Origin: JAGOFO01 sp964522105
GTDB taxonomy: Bacteria > Myxococcota_A > UBA9042 > DTJE01
DNA: 64,000 nucleotides
Assembly: GCA_964522105.1 (NCBI GenBank)
Contig: CAZFVA010000008.1
Span: 51,814-115,813, forward strand
Direction: 5' to 3'
The notes under the pieces were generated by a model. That model made no database searches. It saw nothing but the letters and a program-made list of their open reading frames with translations, and was not told the DNA's origin. The translations under genes and the position numbers were made by a program. Below are positions 26,195 through 34,617 of the stretch, piece after piece. How positions within the stretch are numbered: position 1 is the first letter of the stretch; each line of letters begins with the position of its first letter.

Positions 26195-28198
26195 TTACTG
26201 AACAGAGTCGGAATGTTCCAGCGCAGCAAGTTCTTCAGCGGCGGAAGTCCACTGGTCAAAAACCTCGTCCAGCTTTGAACGCAGTTCCCTTGCCTGGTCA
26301 CCAACGACCCTCGCGCGGTCAAGGTCTTCATACAGGTCGGGGGAAACAAGTTCTTCTTCAACCTTGTGAAGCTCGGTTTCAAGGGCCGTTATCTTCTGTT
26401 CGAACTTCTCGACTTTGTCGCGCAATGGCTTCAGCAGCCGGTATAGACGGTTTCTGCGCTCGGCTTCGTCACGCTTGCGCTCACGGTCCTGATTTCTGCG
26501 CGCCGCCGACGCAGCGTCGGATTCTGAAACAGGCTGCGCTTCGGTCTGCGCGGTAAGGCCACCGGTGCGCGAAACGTAATACGTGTAGTTGCCTTCGTAC
26601 CTGGCAGCCTGACCATCCCTGATTTCAACGACCGCTGATGCGACGTTATCCATAAAACGACGGTCATGGGTCGTGAAGATGATAGCCCCGGAATGTTCCT
26701 TCAACGCCCGCTCAAGGACTTCGCGCGACGCGATATCAAGATGGTTCGTCGGCTCGTCCATCACCAGGATTCCAAACGGTTGCAGCAGTATCCTGGCAAG
26801 CATCAGGCGGGCCTTTTCGCCGCCCGACAATGACACAACCTTTTTGTCGTAATCGTCATCACCAAAAAGGAAAGCGCCCAACAGCGACTTGACGTGCGGC
26901 GCGGTGTGAAGGTCGGCCACGGCAAGCATCGTCTGTTCCAGCGTCAGGTCCGGATTCAGAATTTCATACTGGTCCTGCGCGAAGTAGCCGACTTTGACGT
27001 TGTCGGCCAGCATCACTTTACCTTCGTCCGGCACCGTCACACCGGCGGCAAGACGCAGCAGCGTAGACTTTCCTGCACCGTTCAGACCGACCAGCGCAAG
27101 ACGTTCGCCGCGATGCAGGCGCAGATTCAGGCCCTCAAACACCGTTCGCGCGCCATATCTGCGGGTCACATCTTCAAGGCTCAGTGCAAGGTCGGGCGAC
27201 CTTGGCGGCGATGGAAACTTGAAACGGACGTTGCGGACGCCTTCCGGGGGATGAAGTCTTTCAACCTTTTCCAGCGCCCTGATACGCGACTGAACGACCT
27301 GCGCCCTGTCCTTCCTGACGCGGTTCTTCGCGATGAAGTCCTCGATATCCCTTATCTTATCAAGCTGTTCTTCATATTTCTTCCAGGCAAGTTCCATGGC
27401 CTTGGCGCGCTCTTCCACATACCGGTCATAAACTGGCTGCTTCGGATTGCCACCAAAATCGGTGGCACCGTCCCGCGACACCTCGACCACTTTTGTGACA
27501 GTACGATTAAGGAAAAAACGATCGTGCGCCACCATCACAACGGCGCCCGGGAACGTCTGCAGGTAATTTTCAAACCACAGAATCCCTTCAAGATCCAGAT
27601 GGTTGGTCGGTTCGTCAAGAAGCAGAAGGTCGGGCGAATCAAGCAGCAGCCGCGCCAGTTCGACACGCATCAGCAGCCCGCCCGACATCGTCCCGACAGG
27701 TCTGTTCAGATCGTCCTGAGCAAATCCAAGACCTGTCAGAATCGACATCGCCTTCGACGGCATCGCGTCTGCTTCAGCCGCGGTCAGACGGTCCTCAATT
27801 TCGGCAAGCCTGTGAACGACCGCATCATGAGAATCGTCGTGCACGTCCCCGCCATGAGCGGCCATATGCCTGTCCAGCTCGGCCAGACATTCCGCCTTGC
27901 GATCCAGAAGTTCGCCGACGCCACGCGCATTTCTGACACAGAATTGAACAAGACCGAGATCACCGGCGCAGCTCGGATGAATCTCCTGCTGCAGATAACC
28001 GAGCCTGATTCCTTTCTGAATTTCGATGCGGCCTGCATCGGCACTGATTTCACCAAGGATTATGCGGAACAGCGTCGTCTTGCCGGTACCGTTCGGCCCG
28101 ACCAGACCTATCCTGTCCCGCTGATTAATGCGGATATTTACGCCTGAAAAAAGCAGGCGGGACCCAAACGACTTCCTTATGTCTATAAGGTCAAGCAT
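26195..28198 (-). CDS. ABC-F family ATPase (Uup/YheS-like)
   Basis: 667 residues with two ABC cassettes and no membrane segments. Cassette 1: Walker A 'GPNGTGKTT', signature 'MSGGLLMRVELARLL', Walker B 'LLLLDEPTNHLD'. Cassette 2: 'GLNGAGKST', 'LSGGEKARLMLARIL', 'LVMDEPTNHLD'. Between them is a charged linker (~245-320) of ABC-F type, and a C-terminal coiled coil (~570-660) as in Uup and YheS. ABC-F proteins bind the ribosomal E site and help translation of difficult sequences; some give antibiotic resistance, for which there is no specific sign here. Single gene, divergent from rpe. Confidence 0.95.
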   Translation of the reverse strand: MLDLIDIRKSFGSRLLFSGVNIRINQRDRIGLVGPNGTGKTTLFRIILGEISADAGRIEIQKGIRLGYLQQEIHPSCAGDLGLVQFCVRNARGVGELLDRKAECLAELDRHMAAHGGDVHDDSHDAVVHRLAEIEDRLTAAEADAMPSKAMSILTGLGFAQDDLNRPVGTMSGGLLMRVELARLLLDSPDLLLLDEPTNHLDLEGILWFENYLQTFPGAVVMVAHDRFFLNRTVTKVVEVSRDGATDFGGNPKQPVYDRYVEERAKAMELAWKKYEEQLDKIRDIEDFIAKNRVRKDRAQVVQSRIRALEKVERLHPPEGVRNVRFKFPSPPRSPDLALSLEDVTRRYGARTVFEGLNLRLHRGERLALVGLNGAGKSTLLRLAAGVTVPDEGKVMLADNVKVGYFAQDQYEILNPDLTLEQTMLAVADLHTAPHVKSLLGAFLFGDDDYDKKVVSLSGGEKARLMLARILLQPFGILVMDEPTNHLDIASREVLERALKEHSGAIIFTTHDRRFMDNVASAVVEIRDGQAARYEGNYTYYVSRTGGLTAQTEAQPVSESDAASAARRNQDRERKRDEAERRNRLYRLLKPLRDKVEKFEQKITALETELHKVEEELVSPDLYEDLDRARVVGDQARELRSKLDEVFDQWTSAAEELAALEHSDSVQ

Positions 28199-28258
28199 GG
28201 TCGCGGAGATTAGCGCATCAACGCCTTTGTTGGAATACCTGTTTAACGCCGTCTTCAG

Positions 28259-28287
28259 TTGCAGCCACGGTCCAATAGGACTATAAA
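28259..28287 (+). promoter_or_regulatory. Putative promoter for rpe and tRNA-Pro
   Basis: TTGCAG (28259-28264), 17-nt spacer, TATAAA (28282-28287), about 40 nt before the rpe start, which is preceded by GGAGG. Confidence 0.5.
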
Positions 28288-28326
28288 GCGCCTTGGGACA
28301 CAGTACGCCGGAGGTCCGTCAGCATT

Positions 28327-28998
28327 ATGACCCGCAATTCACCGTACAACATCAAGGTTTCACCGTCGATCATCGCCGGCGACCAGGGACGGCTTGCTGA
28401 AGAAGTTCGAGCACTTGACAAGGCCGGAGCCGACATGATTCACCTTGACATCATGGACGGACAGTTCGTTTCAAATATCACGATAGGTCCCGATGTTGTC
28501 GCCGACCTGCGCAAACACACATCGCTGCCGTTTGACTGTCACCTGATGCTGCTGCAACCGTGGCGCTACGTGCCACAGTTCGTCAAGGCCGGGGCAGACA
28601 GAATAGCCGTTCATGTAGAAACGTCCAACGTATCAGACACTTTGAAGATGATTCGCGATGCAGGGGTAAGTCCGGGCATCGCGATTAACCCGCCGACCGG
28701 CATTGAAACAATCTTCAACTATCTTGAATTAGTTGACTTTGTTCTGGTCATGACGGTCAACCCGGGATTTTATGGTCAGCCTCTTATCCCCGAAGCACTT
28801 GACAAGCTGGCCGTGCTGCGACAGAATTCCGTCGCTTCAGGTCGGAAGATGACCATTCAGGTGGACGGGGGCATCAGGGCCGCCAACATTCGGCAAGTGG
28901 CCGAAGCTGGCGCTGATGAAATTGTGGCCGGTGCTGCGGTTCTTAAAACTGCTGATTACCGGGAAGCAATCCAGTTCCTTCGGAAAGGCGGAATCTGA
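28327..28998 (+). CDS. rpe: Ribulose-phosphate 3-epimerase
   Basis: 223 residues, standard length. Interconverts ribulose-5-phosphate and xylulose-5-phosphate in the pentose phosphate pathway, in the cytoplasm. Motifs of the TIM barrel: 'SPSIIAGD' (beta1), 'IHLDIMDGQFVSNITIGP' (metal and catalytic Asp), 'FDCHLMLLQP', 'VLVMTVNPGFYGQ' and 'QVDGGIRAANI' (second catalytic Asp and phosphate loop). A proline tRNA follows 12 nt after the stop, probably in the same transcript. Confidence 0.96.
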   Translation: MTRNSPYNIKVSPSIIAGDQGRLAEEVRALDKAGADMIHLDIMDGQFVSNITIGPDVVADLRKHTSLPFDCHLMLLQPWRYVPQFVKAGADRIAVHVETSNVSDTLKMIRDAGVSPGIAINPPTGIETIFNYLELVDFVLVMTVNPGFYGQPLIPEALDKLAVLRQNSVASGRKMTIQVDGGIRAANIRQVAEAGADEIVAGAAVLKTADYREAIQFLRKGGI

Positions 28999-29010
28999 CC
29001 GGTTGTTAAA

Positions 29011-29087
29011 CGGGGCGTAGCGCAGTCTGGTAGCGCACATGGTTCGGGACCATGGAGTCGCTGGTTCGAATCCAGTCGCCCCGACCA
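29011..29087 (+). tRNA. tRNA-Pro (anticodon CGG), CCA encoded
   Basis: 77 nt fold as a full cloverleaf: 7-bp acceptor stem (CGGGGCG with CGCCCCG), D-arm around GCGCAGTCTGGTAGCGC, anticodon stem CATGG/CCATG with loop TTCGGGA (anticodon CGG, reading CCG), T-arm CTGG-TTCGAAT-CCAG, then discriminator A and an encoded CCA. Layout is the same as Escherichia coli tRNA-Pro(CGG). Confidence 0.96.
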
Positions 29088-29109
29088 ATAACAGTATCGA
29101 GTCTTCACT

Positions 29110-29124
29110 AACCCTGACGGGGTT
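29110..29124 (+). terminator. Weak terminator-like hairpin after tRNA-Pro
   Basis: AACCC-TGACG-GGGTT can form a 5-bp stem, followed by only a few T residues. It is in the right place to end the rpe-tRNA transcript, upstream of the Hxs-cluster promoter, but is a weak candidate. Confidence 0.3.
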
Positions 29125-29162
29125 TCTGTACCCTCGATGACCGTATTTCATCCCCTGGCCGC

Positions 29163-29190
29163 TTGACAATGCTTTTCCCCGGTTGATACC
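29163..29190 (+). promoter_or_regulatory. Putative promoter for the Hxs-type cluster
   Basis: Consensus TTGACA (29163-29168), 16-nt spacer, GATACC (29185-29190), about 60 nt upstream of the first HxsD-like start. The four downstream genes are spaced or overlapped as one operon. Confidence 0.55.
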
Positions 29191-29257
29191 ATGTCACGTT
29201 ATTTTGCCCGGGGCGGATGCGCCCGTACCACACCGATTTTTGCGGAGGACACCTGGA

Positions 29258-29773
29258 ATGCCTGCTAAGAAGGCCGATTCGAAATCCGAGATAAGCGCCG
29301 CCGTTAAAGGGGAAACTGCTGTCATTAAATTTCACAAGTCACTTTATTCGACCGACGCGCTTTTCGGCACGGCGTTTGTATTTCTTGACCGCTGCTACGT
29401 CCACCTTGATATGGCCGGTGACGACCACATTGAAGTGACGCTGGCGTTAAGGCCGGATTCAGCCGTTTCGCTGGCCGCGCTTGCCGGTGAATTCAAGAAC
29501 GAGATGGTCAACCAGGCCCTCAGGTTCAAGCTGGCCAAGCAGACGGAAAAGGTCAGAACGATGATCGTCGGACGGGCCATCGGCGAAGCCATGCCTGCCG
29601 AAGAGCCTGCTGCGGATGGCCGCACATACCACTCGGTACCCGATCTGCCGCCGGAAGTTGCCAAACTTCTGAGTGAAGAAGAAGAAAGCCTGGACTTCCT
29701 GGACGACCCGTTTGGAATCGCCGTTCCGTGGGAAGAAAAGTACAACAAGGACAAGAAGCCTGAAGCCAAATGA
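29258..29773 (+). CDS. hxsD: HxsD-like protein with C-terminal extension
   Basis: 171 residues from the ATG at 29258, nine bases after GGAGG. Residues ~20-110 match the His-Xaa-Ser system protein HxsD: 'VIKFHKSLYSTDALFGTAF..LDRCYVHL', then 'EFKNEMVNQALRFKLAKQT' and 'VRTMIVGRAIGEA', corresponding to the LLNDYxLRE and following helix of the family. HxsD accompanies two radical SAM enzymes in peptide-maturation loci; its biochemical role is not settled. After residue ~115 there is an acidic tail of ~55 residues, ending in 'DDPFGIAVPWEEKY', which standard HxsD (about 100-110 residues, as recalled) lacks. Confidence 0.8.
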   Translation: MPAKKADSKSEISAAVKGETAVIKFHKSLYSTDALFGTAFVFLDRCYVHLDMAGDDHIEVTLALRPDSAVSLAALAGEFKNEMVNQALRFKLAKQTEKVRTMIVGRAIGEAMPAEEPAADGRTYHSVPDLPPEVAKLLSEEEESLDFLDDPFGIAVPWEEKYNKDKKPEAK

Positions 29774-29797
29774 TTCGTCGCCCGCTGCGGAGATATT

Positions 29798-30013
29798 ATG
29801 AAAAGCAGTTTTCACAAGAAGATATACCCTCTTAAAGCCGTAAAAGCGGCCGTCGAGGCCTTTTCCGAAGTCGCAACAATCACCGTCGGAAAGGACGGTG
29901 ATTACATCACAGTTGAACTCGAATCGGGCAACCCCACAGAAGATGCTGAATTTATGGGGGAATTCGAAAACTTCGTTCTGGGCGAAACTACAATGTTGCG
30001 AGGCGTCAAATGA
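29798..30013 (+). CDS. Short HxsD-like protein
   Basis: 71 residues, GGAG before the ATG. 'SSFHKKIYPLKAVKAAVEAFSE' followed by a two-strand segment 'ATITVGKDGDYITVEL' aligns with the first half of the upstream HxsD-like protein ('IKFHKSLYSTDALFGTAF...'), and 'GEFENFVLGETT' with its 'GEFKNEMVNQAL'. It stops where HxsD continues into the final helix. It overlaps the HxsB gene by 4 nt (ATGA), so the two should be made together. A paralogue, chaperone/recognition subunit, or the modified substrate itself are all possible. Confidence 0.75.
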   Translation: MKSSFHKKIYPLKAVKAAVEAFSEVATITVGKDGDYITVELESGNPTEDAEFMGEFENFVLGETTMLRGVK

Positions 30014-31497
30014 CTTCGAAGCCCCTGAATAATCTGCTCAGATATCGCCAGGTCGGGGACAAGTTCGTTGTCACGAATGACATTGGCGAATTTGTTGTTT
30101 TGACCGCGGCCGAGCTGGACCTTCTGGCATCCGGCAAGGTTAAGGCCGGTTCCGAACTGGCTGATAGACTTCACGCGAAACATTTCCTGCTGAACGAAAA
30201 CGAAGTCGAAAGTGCCGCCGACGCTTATGGCCGCAAGACTTCCTATCTGTACCACGGTCCTGTGCTGCACATCATGGTCATCACGCTGCGATGCAACCAG
30301 GTCTGCAAGTACTGCCACGCAAGCCGTGCGTCGCTGCGCGAAACCGAAACAGACATGTCGATTGCGACCGCTGAAAAAGTGGTCGATATGGCGATGCGTT
30401 CACCGTCCGACACAATCACGATCGAGTTCCAGGGCGGCGAACCGCTGGTCAACTGGGAAACGGTCAAACACGTCGTTGAATACGGTTCACGCAAGGCCGA
30501 TGCTGCCGGCAAGCGCGTCATGTTTTCACTGGTTTCCAACCTGTCACTTATTGATGACGAAAAGCTGGACTACCTGGTTTCCAGGCGCGTTCAGATTTCC
30601 ACATCCCTTGACGGCCCGAAGGACATCCACGACGGCAACCGCAAGCTGTCCGGCGCAAGCGCTTACGAAAAGTGCGTGTACTGGATGGACAGAATTAACG
30701 CCGCGTACGTCGCCGCCGGCCTTGACCCGAAGCTGTACCACGTTGAAGCACTGGCCACGATTACCAGGGAACACCTCGGCAGACCGAAAGACCTGGTCGA
30801 TGAATACGTCGCCCGTGGCTGCCGCGCCATCTTCATGCGCCCGCTGAACCCGTTCGGTTACGCGAAGGCGACTGAAGACACGGTCGGATACTCGGCTGAC
30901 GACTTCCTGAAGTTCTACAACGAAGCGCTGGACTACATTCTGGAACTGAACGGCCGCGGTATTGAAATCATGGAGCGCCTGGCTGCCATCTTCCTGACAA
31001 AGATCATGACGCCGGACGATCCGAACTACCTCGACATCAGAAACCCGTGCGGCGCCGGAATCGGCCAGATTGCGTACAACTACGACGGCTCGATCTTCAC
31101 CTGTGACGAAGGCCGCATGGTCTATCAGATGGGCGATGACATTTTCAAGCTGGGCGAAGTCGGCAACATGACGCTGAAAGAAGTCGTCACCCATGACACG
31201 GTCAAGACGCTGGCGATGGCGTCAACACTTGACTCGCTGCCTGGCTGCGCGACGTGCGCCTACAAGCCGTGGTGCGGAACGTGTCCCGTGTACAACTACG
31301 GTGAACAGGGCAACATCTTCCCGCAGAACAGCACGAATCAGCGCTGCAAGATTTATATGGGTGTTCAGGACCGCCTGATGAAACACTTTGTCGAAGGTGA
31401 CACAAAAACCACCGACATCTTCAGCCGCTGGGTCGAGGTCAAAGACAGACCGGAATACCTTCACGACGGTCGTAAGCCGCAGGATCAGGGCCAGTAG
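30010..31497 (+). CDS. hxsB: Radical SAM/SPASM maturase, HxsB family
   Basis: 495 residues. N-terminal ~65 residues ('LRYRQVGDKFVVTNDIGEFVVLT', 'LHAKHFLL') match the lead-in domain of HxsB. The radical SAM core has C95-x3-C99-x2-C102 for the SAM-binding iron-sulphur cluster, 'FQGGEPLV', 'FSLVSNLSLIDDEKLDYL', 'STSLDGPKDIHDGNR' and 'FMRPLNPFGYA'. The C-terminal SPASM-like region carries 'PCGAGIGQIAYNYDGSIFTCDEG' and 'GCATCAYKPWCGTCPVYNYGE' for auxiliary clusters. HxsB enzymes modify a ribosomal peptide (HxsA) using radical chemistry. Here it is coupled to two HxsD-like genes, but HxsA and HxsC are missing. Confidence 0.9.
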   Translation: MTSKPLNNLLRYRQVGDKFVVTNDIGEFVVLTAAELDLLASGKVKAGSELADRLHAKHFLLNENEVESAADAYGRKTSYLYHGPVLHIMVITLRCNQVCKYCHASRASLRETETDMSIATAEKVVDMAMRSPSDTITIEFQGGEPLVNWETVKHVVEYGSRKADAAGKRVMFSLVSNLSLIDDEKLDYLVSRRVQISTSLDGPKDIHDGNRKLSGASAYEKCVYWMDRINAAYVAAGLDPKLYHVEALATITREHLGRPKDLVDEYVARGCRAIFMRPLNPFGYAKATEDTVGYSADDFLKFYNEALDYILELNGRGIEIMERLAAIFLTKIMTPDDPNYLDIRNPCGAGIGQIAYNYDGSIFTCDEGRMVYQMGDDIFKLGEVGNMTLKEVVTHDTVKTLAMASTLDSLPGCATCAYKPWCGTCPVYNYGEQGNIFPQNSTNQRCKIYMGVQDRLMKHFVEGDTKTTDIFSRWVEVKDRPEYLHDGRKPQDQGQ

Positions 31498-31514
31498 TCA
31501 CTTCGAGGGCCCTG

Positions 31515-32435
31515 ATGAAGCAGCCCGCCACAACAGATCCAGTTGTAAAAGCCGTACTTAAAATTACGTACAGGTGCAACGCCAGATGTCTGTTCTGCAG
31601 GGCATCAGACTACCGCACCACAGTCGATGACGAACCTGCCGAACAGATTCTGAAAAAGGCGCTGATGGCGCGGGAAGCCGGGGCCGGGATGATCCTGTTT
31701 TCAGGCGGGGAACCGGCGTTGCGGCGCGACATATTCCTGCTTGCGAAAGGCGTCAGGGCGCTCGGGATGGAATTCGGACTGATTACGAACGGGTCGGTGC
31801 TGGCGAATCCTGCGTATCTGCAGAAGATGCTTGATGCGGGCCTGCGGTACGTCCACACGTCGCTGCACGGGGCATCTGCCGCCACACACGCCGCCATGAC
31901 TGAACTGGACAGCTTCGACCTTGTCATGAAGCTGCTGGAACAGCTTGCGGAAACAGATGTCGATGTGCACGTCAACACAGTAATTACCCGCGCAAACGTG
32001 GGCGAGCTGGCCGCCATCGGGGACATGCTGGCGGCGCACGGCGCAATTACGCACAAACTGTGCCTGATGGAACCGCGTGGCCTTTTCTGTGAAAACGAGG
32101 CCGAGCTTCTGGTTCAACCGGAACTTGCAGGCAGGGCCGCGACCGACGAAGTTCACCGGACGACCGCTCTTTACGGCGCAACCGGATTTAAGACCGTGAT
32201 CGAGGGATTCCCGCTTTGCCAGATCAGGTCGGCCCTTGATTCCGTTTCAAACCTGCTTGCCCACAACATCATTTTCATGAGCGAAGGCTTCGAAGATGCA
32301 ATCTACCCGGCCGACCACGGCACCCGCGTTTTCACCGACATCTGCGCCGGATGTTCCGCCAGAAATGACTGCCCCGGCGTCTATCCTGGATACGTTGAAA
32401 GATTCGGGGTTGTCGGGTTAAGGGCGTTCAGATAA
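31515..32435 (+). CDS. Second radical SAM enzyme of the Hxs-type cluster (not HxsC)
   Basis: 306 residues, 17 nt after hxsB. C21-x3-C25-x2-C28 ('YRCNARCLFCRASD') is the radical SAM motif; 'MILFSGGEPALRRD' and 'VHTSLHGASAATHAAM' follow as in MoaA/PqqE-like peptide-modifying enzymes. Near the C-terminus C277-x2-C280-x5-C286 followed by 'PGVYPGYVERFGVVGL' probably binds an extra iron-sulphur cluster. It lacks the N-terminal domain and C-terminal pattern I associate with HxsC. The same C-terminal Cys motif occurs in the radical SAM protein at 58178-59482. Confidence 0.88.
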   Translation: MKQPATTDPVVKAVLKITYRCNARCLFCRASDYRTTVDDEPAEQILKKALMAREAGAGMILFSGGEPALRRDIFLLAKGVRALGMEFGLITNGSVLANPAYLQKMLDAGLRYVHTSLHGASAATHAAMTELDSFDLVMKLLEQLAETDVDVHVNTVITRANVGELAAIGDMLAAHGAITHKLCLMEPRGLFCENEAELLVQPELAGRAATDEVHRTTALYGATGFKTVIEGFPLCQIRSALDSVSNLLAHNIIFMSEGFEDAIYPADHGTRVFTDICAGCSARNDCPGVYPGYVERFGVVGLRAFR

Positions 32436-32442
32436 TCAATCA

Positions 32443-34617
32443 CTACTTCAGATTGACCGGCACCGAATCCTGGGAAACGACCGTGCAGTGCATATTCACA
32501 TCGTTATACGCGAAGTTATCGGAATAATTGAATTCTTTGCCATCAGATCCCAGAATATAGGCGCTAAGTTCAACTTCGATCGTCTTCGGCCCGAACCTGT
32601 GTGGCGAAGTCGAATCAGCCGGGGTCGGATCTGGATTGCCAAGATATGGCGTCGGGAAGCCTTCCGGGAATGTCGGAAGCGTTATCGATGTCATGTCGGA
32701 CGGCACAAAAAATTCCCACAGGGCATGCGACTTCGGACCGCCAAGAGTCCCGAAAACACCCGAATCTTTAGAACTTTCGACAAGCCAGTTAAGCGGTGCC
32801 TCTGTCAGATAATTCAGCCTGACAACGTAAAGATCCGGTGTATGCGGGCTGACAACCGGTTCCCATGAAATTGTACCGTCAAACAGATCGGTCGAAACGG
32901 TGTCAAGCGGAACATCATCAGCGGTAACCTGCGGATGTGCGAGCTTTGGTATTTCAAGCCAGACATCACCGGTATCAAAATGAACGTCTGCATCCGAACT
33001 GATACCTGGCCGCACCGGCGTTGATATCCCTGGCGGATCACCACCGAGGTATGATTTCCTGGCGGCAAGGCCGACCGCAAGCCTGGTGATCTTCAGGCCA
33101 AGTGCCTTAATTACCGGATCATCTTCATCAGGGAACCTGATTTTGATCGGATTTGTGAAACCGTCACGATTGTAATCGCCGTTCACGGCGACAAAAATGA
33201 AACCTTCACCGCCTGTATCCATGACAGGCATTACCAGCGCATTGGCCATGGACCTGCCGGTCTTCCAGTCATTCGGAAGGCTACCCATGTGAATATCAAC
33301 CGATTCGCCGCTTTCCTGGGTCAAATCGATGTTCATCAGAAGATTTACGGTGGTAACCTTTCCAGCCTCAACAGACACGCGGGAAATCGCAAGCGCACGG
33401 GGCTTGAAAATCAATTGATACGGATCACTGAGCGCGTCAATAACATGACTCGCGATCCCGCCCAGGGCAAACACCAGGTGCTGCCCTTCGGGCACATTCT
33501 TCAGCCTGAAAATGGAAGGGCAGTCTTTAACATCCAAATCACTGATATCGCACAAAGCCATGTTTGACGGAATTGGAAGCCCCTCAATCGTCATCGGTGA
33601 TTCAAGCACACTACCCATCGACATCGACGAAAGCGGCCGCCCGCTTATCGCCGTTTGAACAATTGCAATTGGAAAGCCGTCACCAAAATCGTCTGAAAGA
33701 ATTGTCCCGGATGGAAACCTGGGCAGTCCGCCTTCCCCGAAGAAACCTTTGACCTTGCCTTCAATTGTTCCCATTGAGGTCGACTCAATATCTCTGGCGG
33801 CGTCGATCGGATCAAGGACAATTGAAATTACTGCGCCACCAACCCTGAAATATGTAAGGTAACGATGACCGGGGGCCCCGACCGTGACATCAACCGGCCC
33901 GACCAGCGCAGCATCCACAAAATCAATAACACCTTCCGGACCGGTCGTTTTGAACGGATACGCGATCAGCCCCTGACTGACAAAAACAGAAGCGCCTTCG
34001 AAAGGTTTAAGGCGTCCCCACTTGTCCCTGTAAAGCACAACGACCTTCAGACTGCCCGAAATCGATCCTGCTTTTTCCCACGGTGCAGTGTTCACACCGG
34101 GAACGACAAGTTCCTTGAATGACAGATCAATCGTAGCGCTCAGAACATCTACCGTACCCTGAGTCCATCCGGTACCGGCCTCAAGTGTCGTCTCGACCTT
34201 ATCCGCAGAACAGACCGTAAGTCGACAGACGCCAGTTTCATCAGTCGTCATGTCCGGCAGATCACCAAGCCCCCAGGAAAAGTCCACGGCGGCGTTCTTG
34301 ACACCGTTTCCGCGGCCATCAACCAGCCTGGCACCGACAATTACACACCGGGAACCATCATCATCCTGAAACGCCGGACTCATGGTCAGTTTAAGTTGCG
34401 GGTCGCCAGACAGAGGGTCGATATCCACACCGTCTAAAATGCCGTCGCTATCGGTATCCACAAGGCCGGTAATCGTCTTGAACAACTCTTCCTGAAAATC
34501 AAAAAGGCCATCCCCGTCCGAGTCAGGGCCGGGGCCGCGACTACATGAAAACATCATGCAGAACGCAACCGCTGCAGATACGCGAAAAATGCCGTTGTAA
34601 AACCTACGTTTGTTCAT
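32443..34617 (-). CDS. Large lipoprotein with TSP3-like calcium repeats
   Basis: 724 residues. Leader with lipobox-like 'MMFSC' (Cys ~25), then two calcium-binding thrombospondin type-3-like units ('DSDGDGLFDFQEE', 'DTDSDGILDGVDIDP'). The rest is beta-rich with Ig- or carboxypeptidase-regulatory-like segments ('GARLVDGRGNGVKNAAVDFSW', 'GVCRLTVCS'). No enzyme motif. It is probably exposed on the outer membrane. Its ATG overlaps the stop of the FadL-like gene (TGATG), so the two are co-translated, and it may assist or decorate that porin. It is convergent with the Hxs cluster, with only 7 nt between. Confidence 0.82.
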   Translation of the reverse strand: MNKRRFYNGIFRVSAAVAFCMMFSCSRGPGPDSDGDGLFDFQEELFKTITGLVDTDSDGILDGVDIDPLSGDPQLKLTMSPAFQDDDGSRCVIVGARLVDGRGNGVKNAAVDFSWGLGDLPDMTTDETGVCRLTVCSADKVETTLEAGTGWTQGTVDVLSATIDLSFKELVVPGVNTAPWEKAGSISGSLKVVVLYRDKWGRLKPFEGASVFVSQGLIAYPFKTTGPEGVIDFVDAALVGPVDVTVGAPGHRYLTYFRVGGAVISIVLDPIDAARDIESTSMGTIEGKVKGFFGEGGLPRFPSGTILSDDFGDGFPIAIVQTAISGRPLSSMSMGSVLESPMTIEGLPIPSNMALCDISDLDVKDCPSIFRLKNVPEGQHLVFALGGIASHVIDALSDPYQLIFKPRALAISRVSVEAGKVTTVNLLMNIDLTQESGESVDIHMGSLPNDWKTGRSMANALVMPVMDTGGEGFIFVAVNGDYNRDGFTNPIKIRFPDEDDPVIKALGLKITRLAVGLAARKSYLGGDPPGISTPVRPGISSDADVHFDTGDVWLEIPKLAHPQVTADDVPLDTVSTDLFDGTISWEPVVSPHTPDLYVVRLNYLTEAPLNWLVESSKDSGVFGTLGGPKSHALWEFFVPSDMTSITLPTFPEGFPTPYLGNPDPTPADSTSPHRFGPKTIEVELSAYILGSDGKEFNYSDNFAYNDVNMHCTVVSQDSVPVNLK

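Noticed and set aside
26894..28147. 417-codon plus-strand frame opposite the ABC-F gene
   Set aside because: Composition is typical of an antisense shadow (His/Arg/Gln-rich, no motif), while the minus strand encodes a complete ABC-F protein.
28999..32435. Genomic island integrated at tRNA-Pro
   Set aside because: The Hxs cluster lies just downstream of a tRNA, but I saw no second copy of the tRNA 3' end, no integrase, and no codon-use break.
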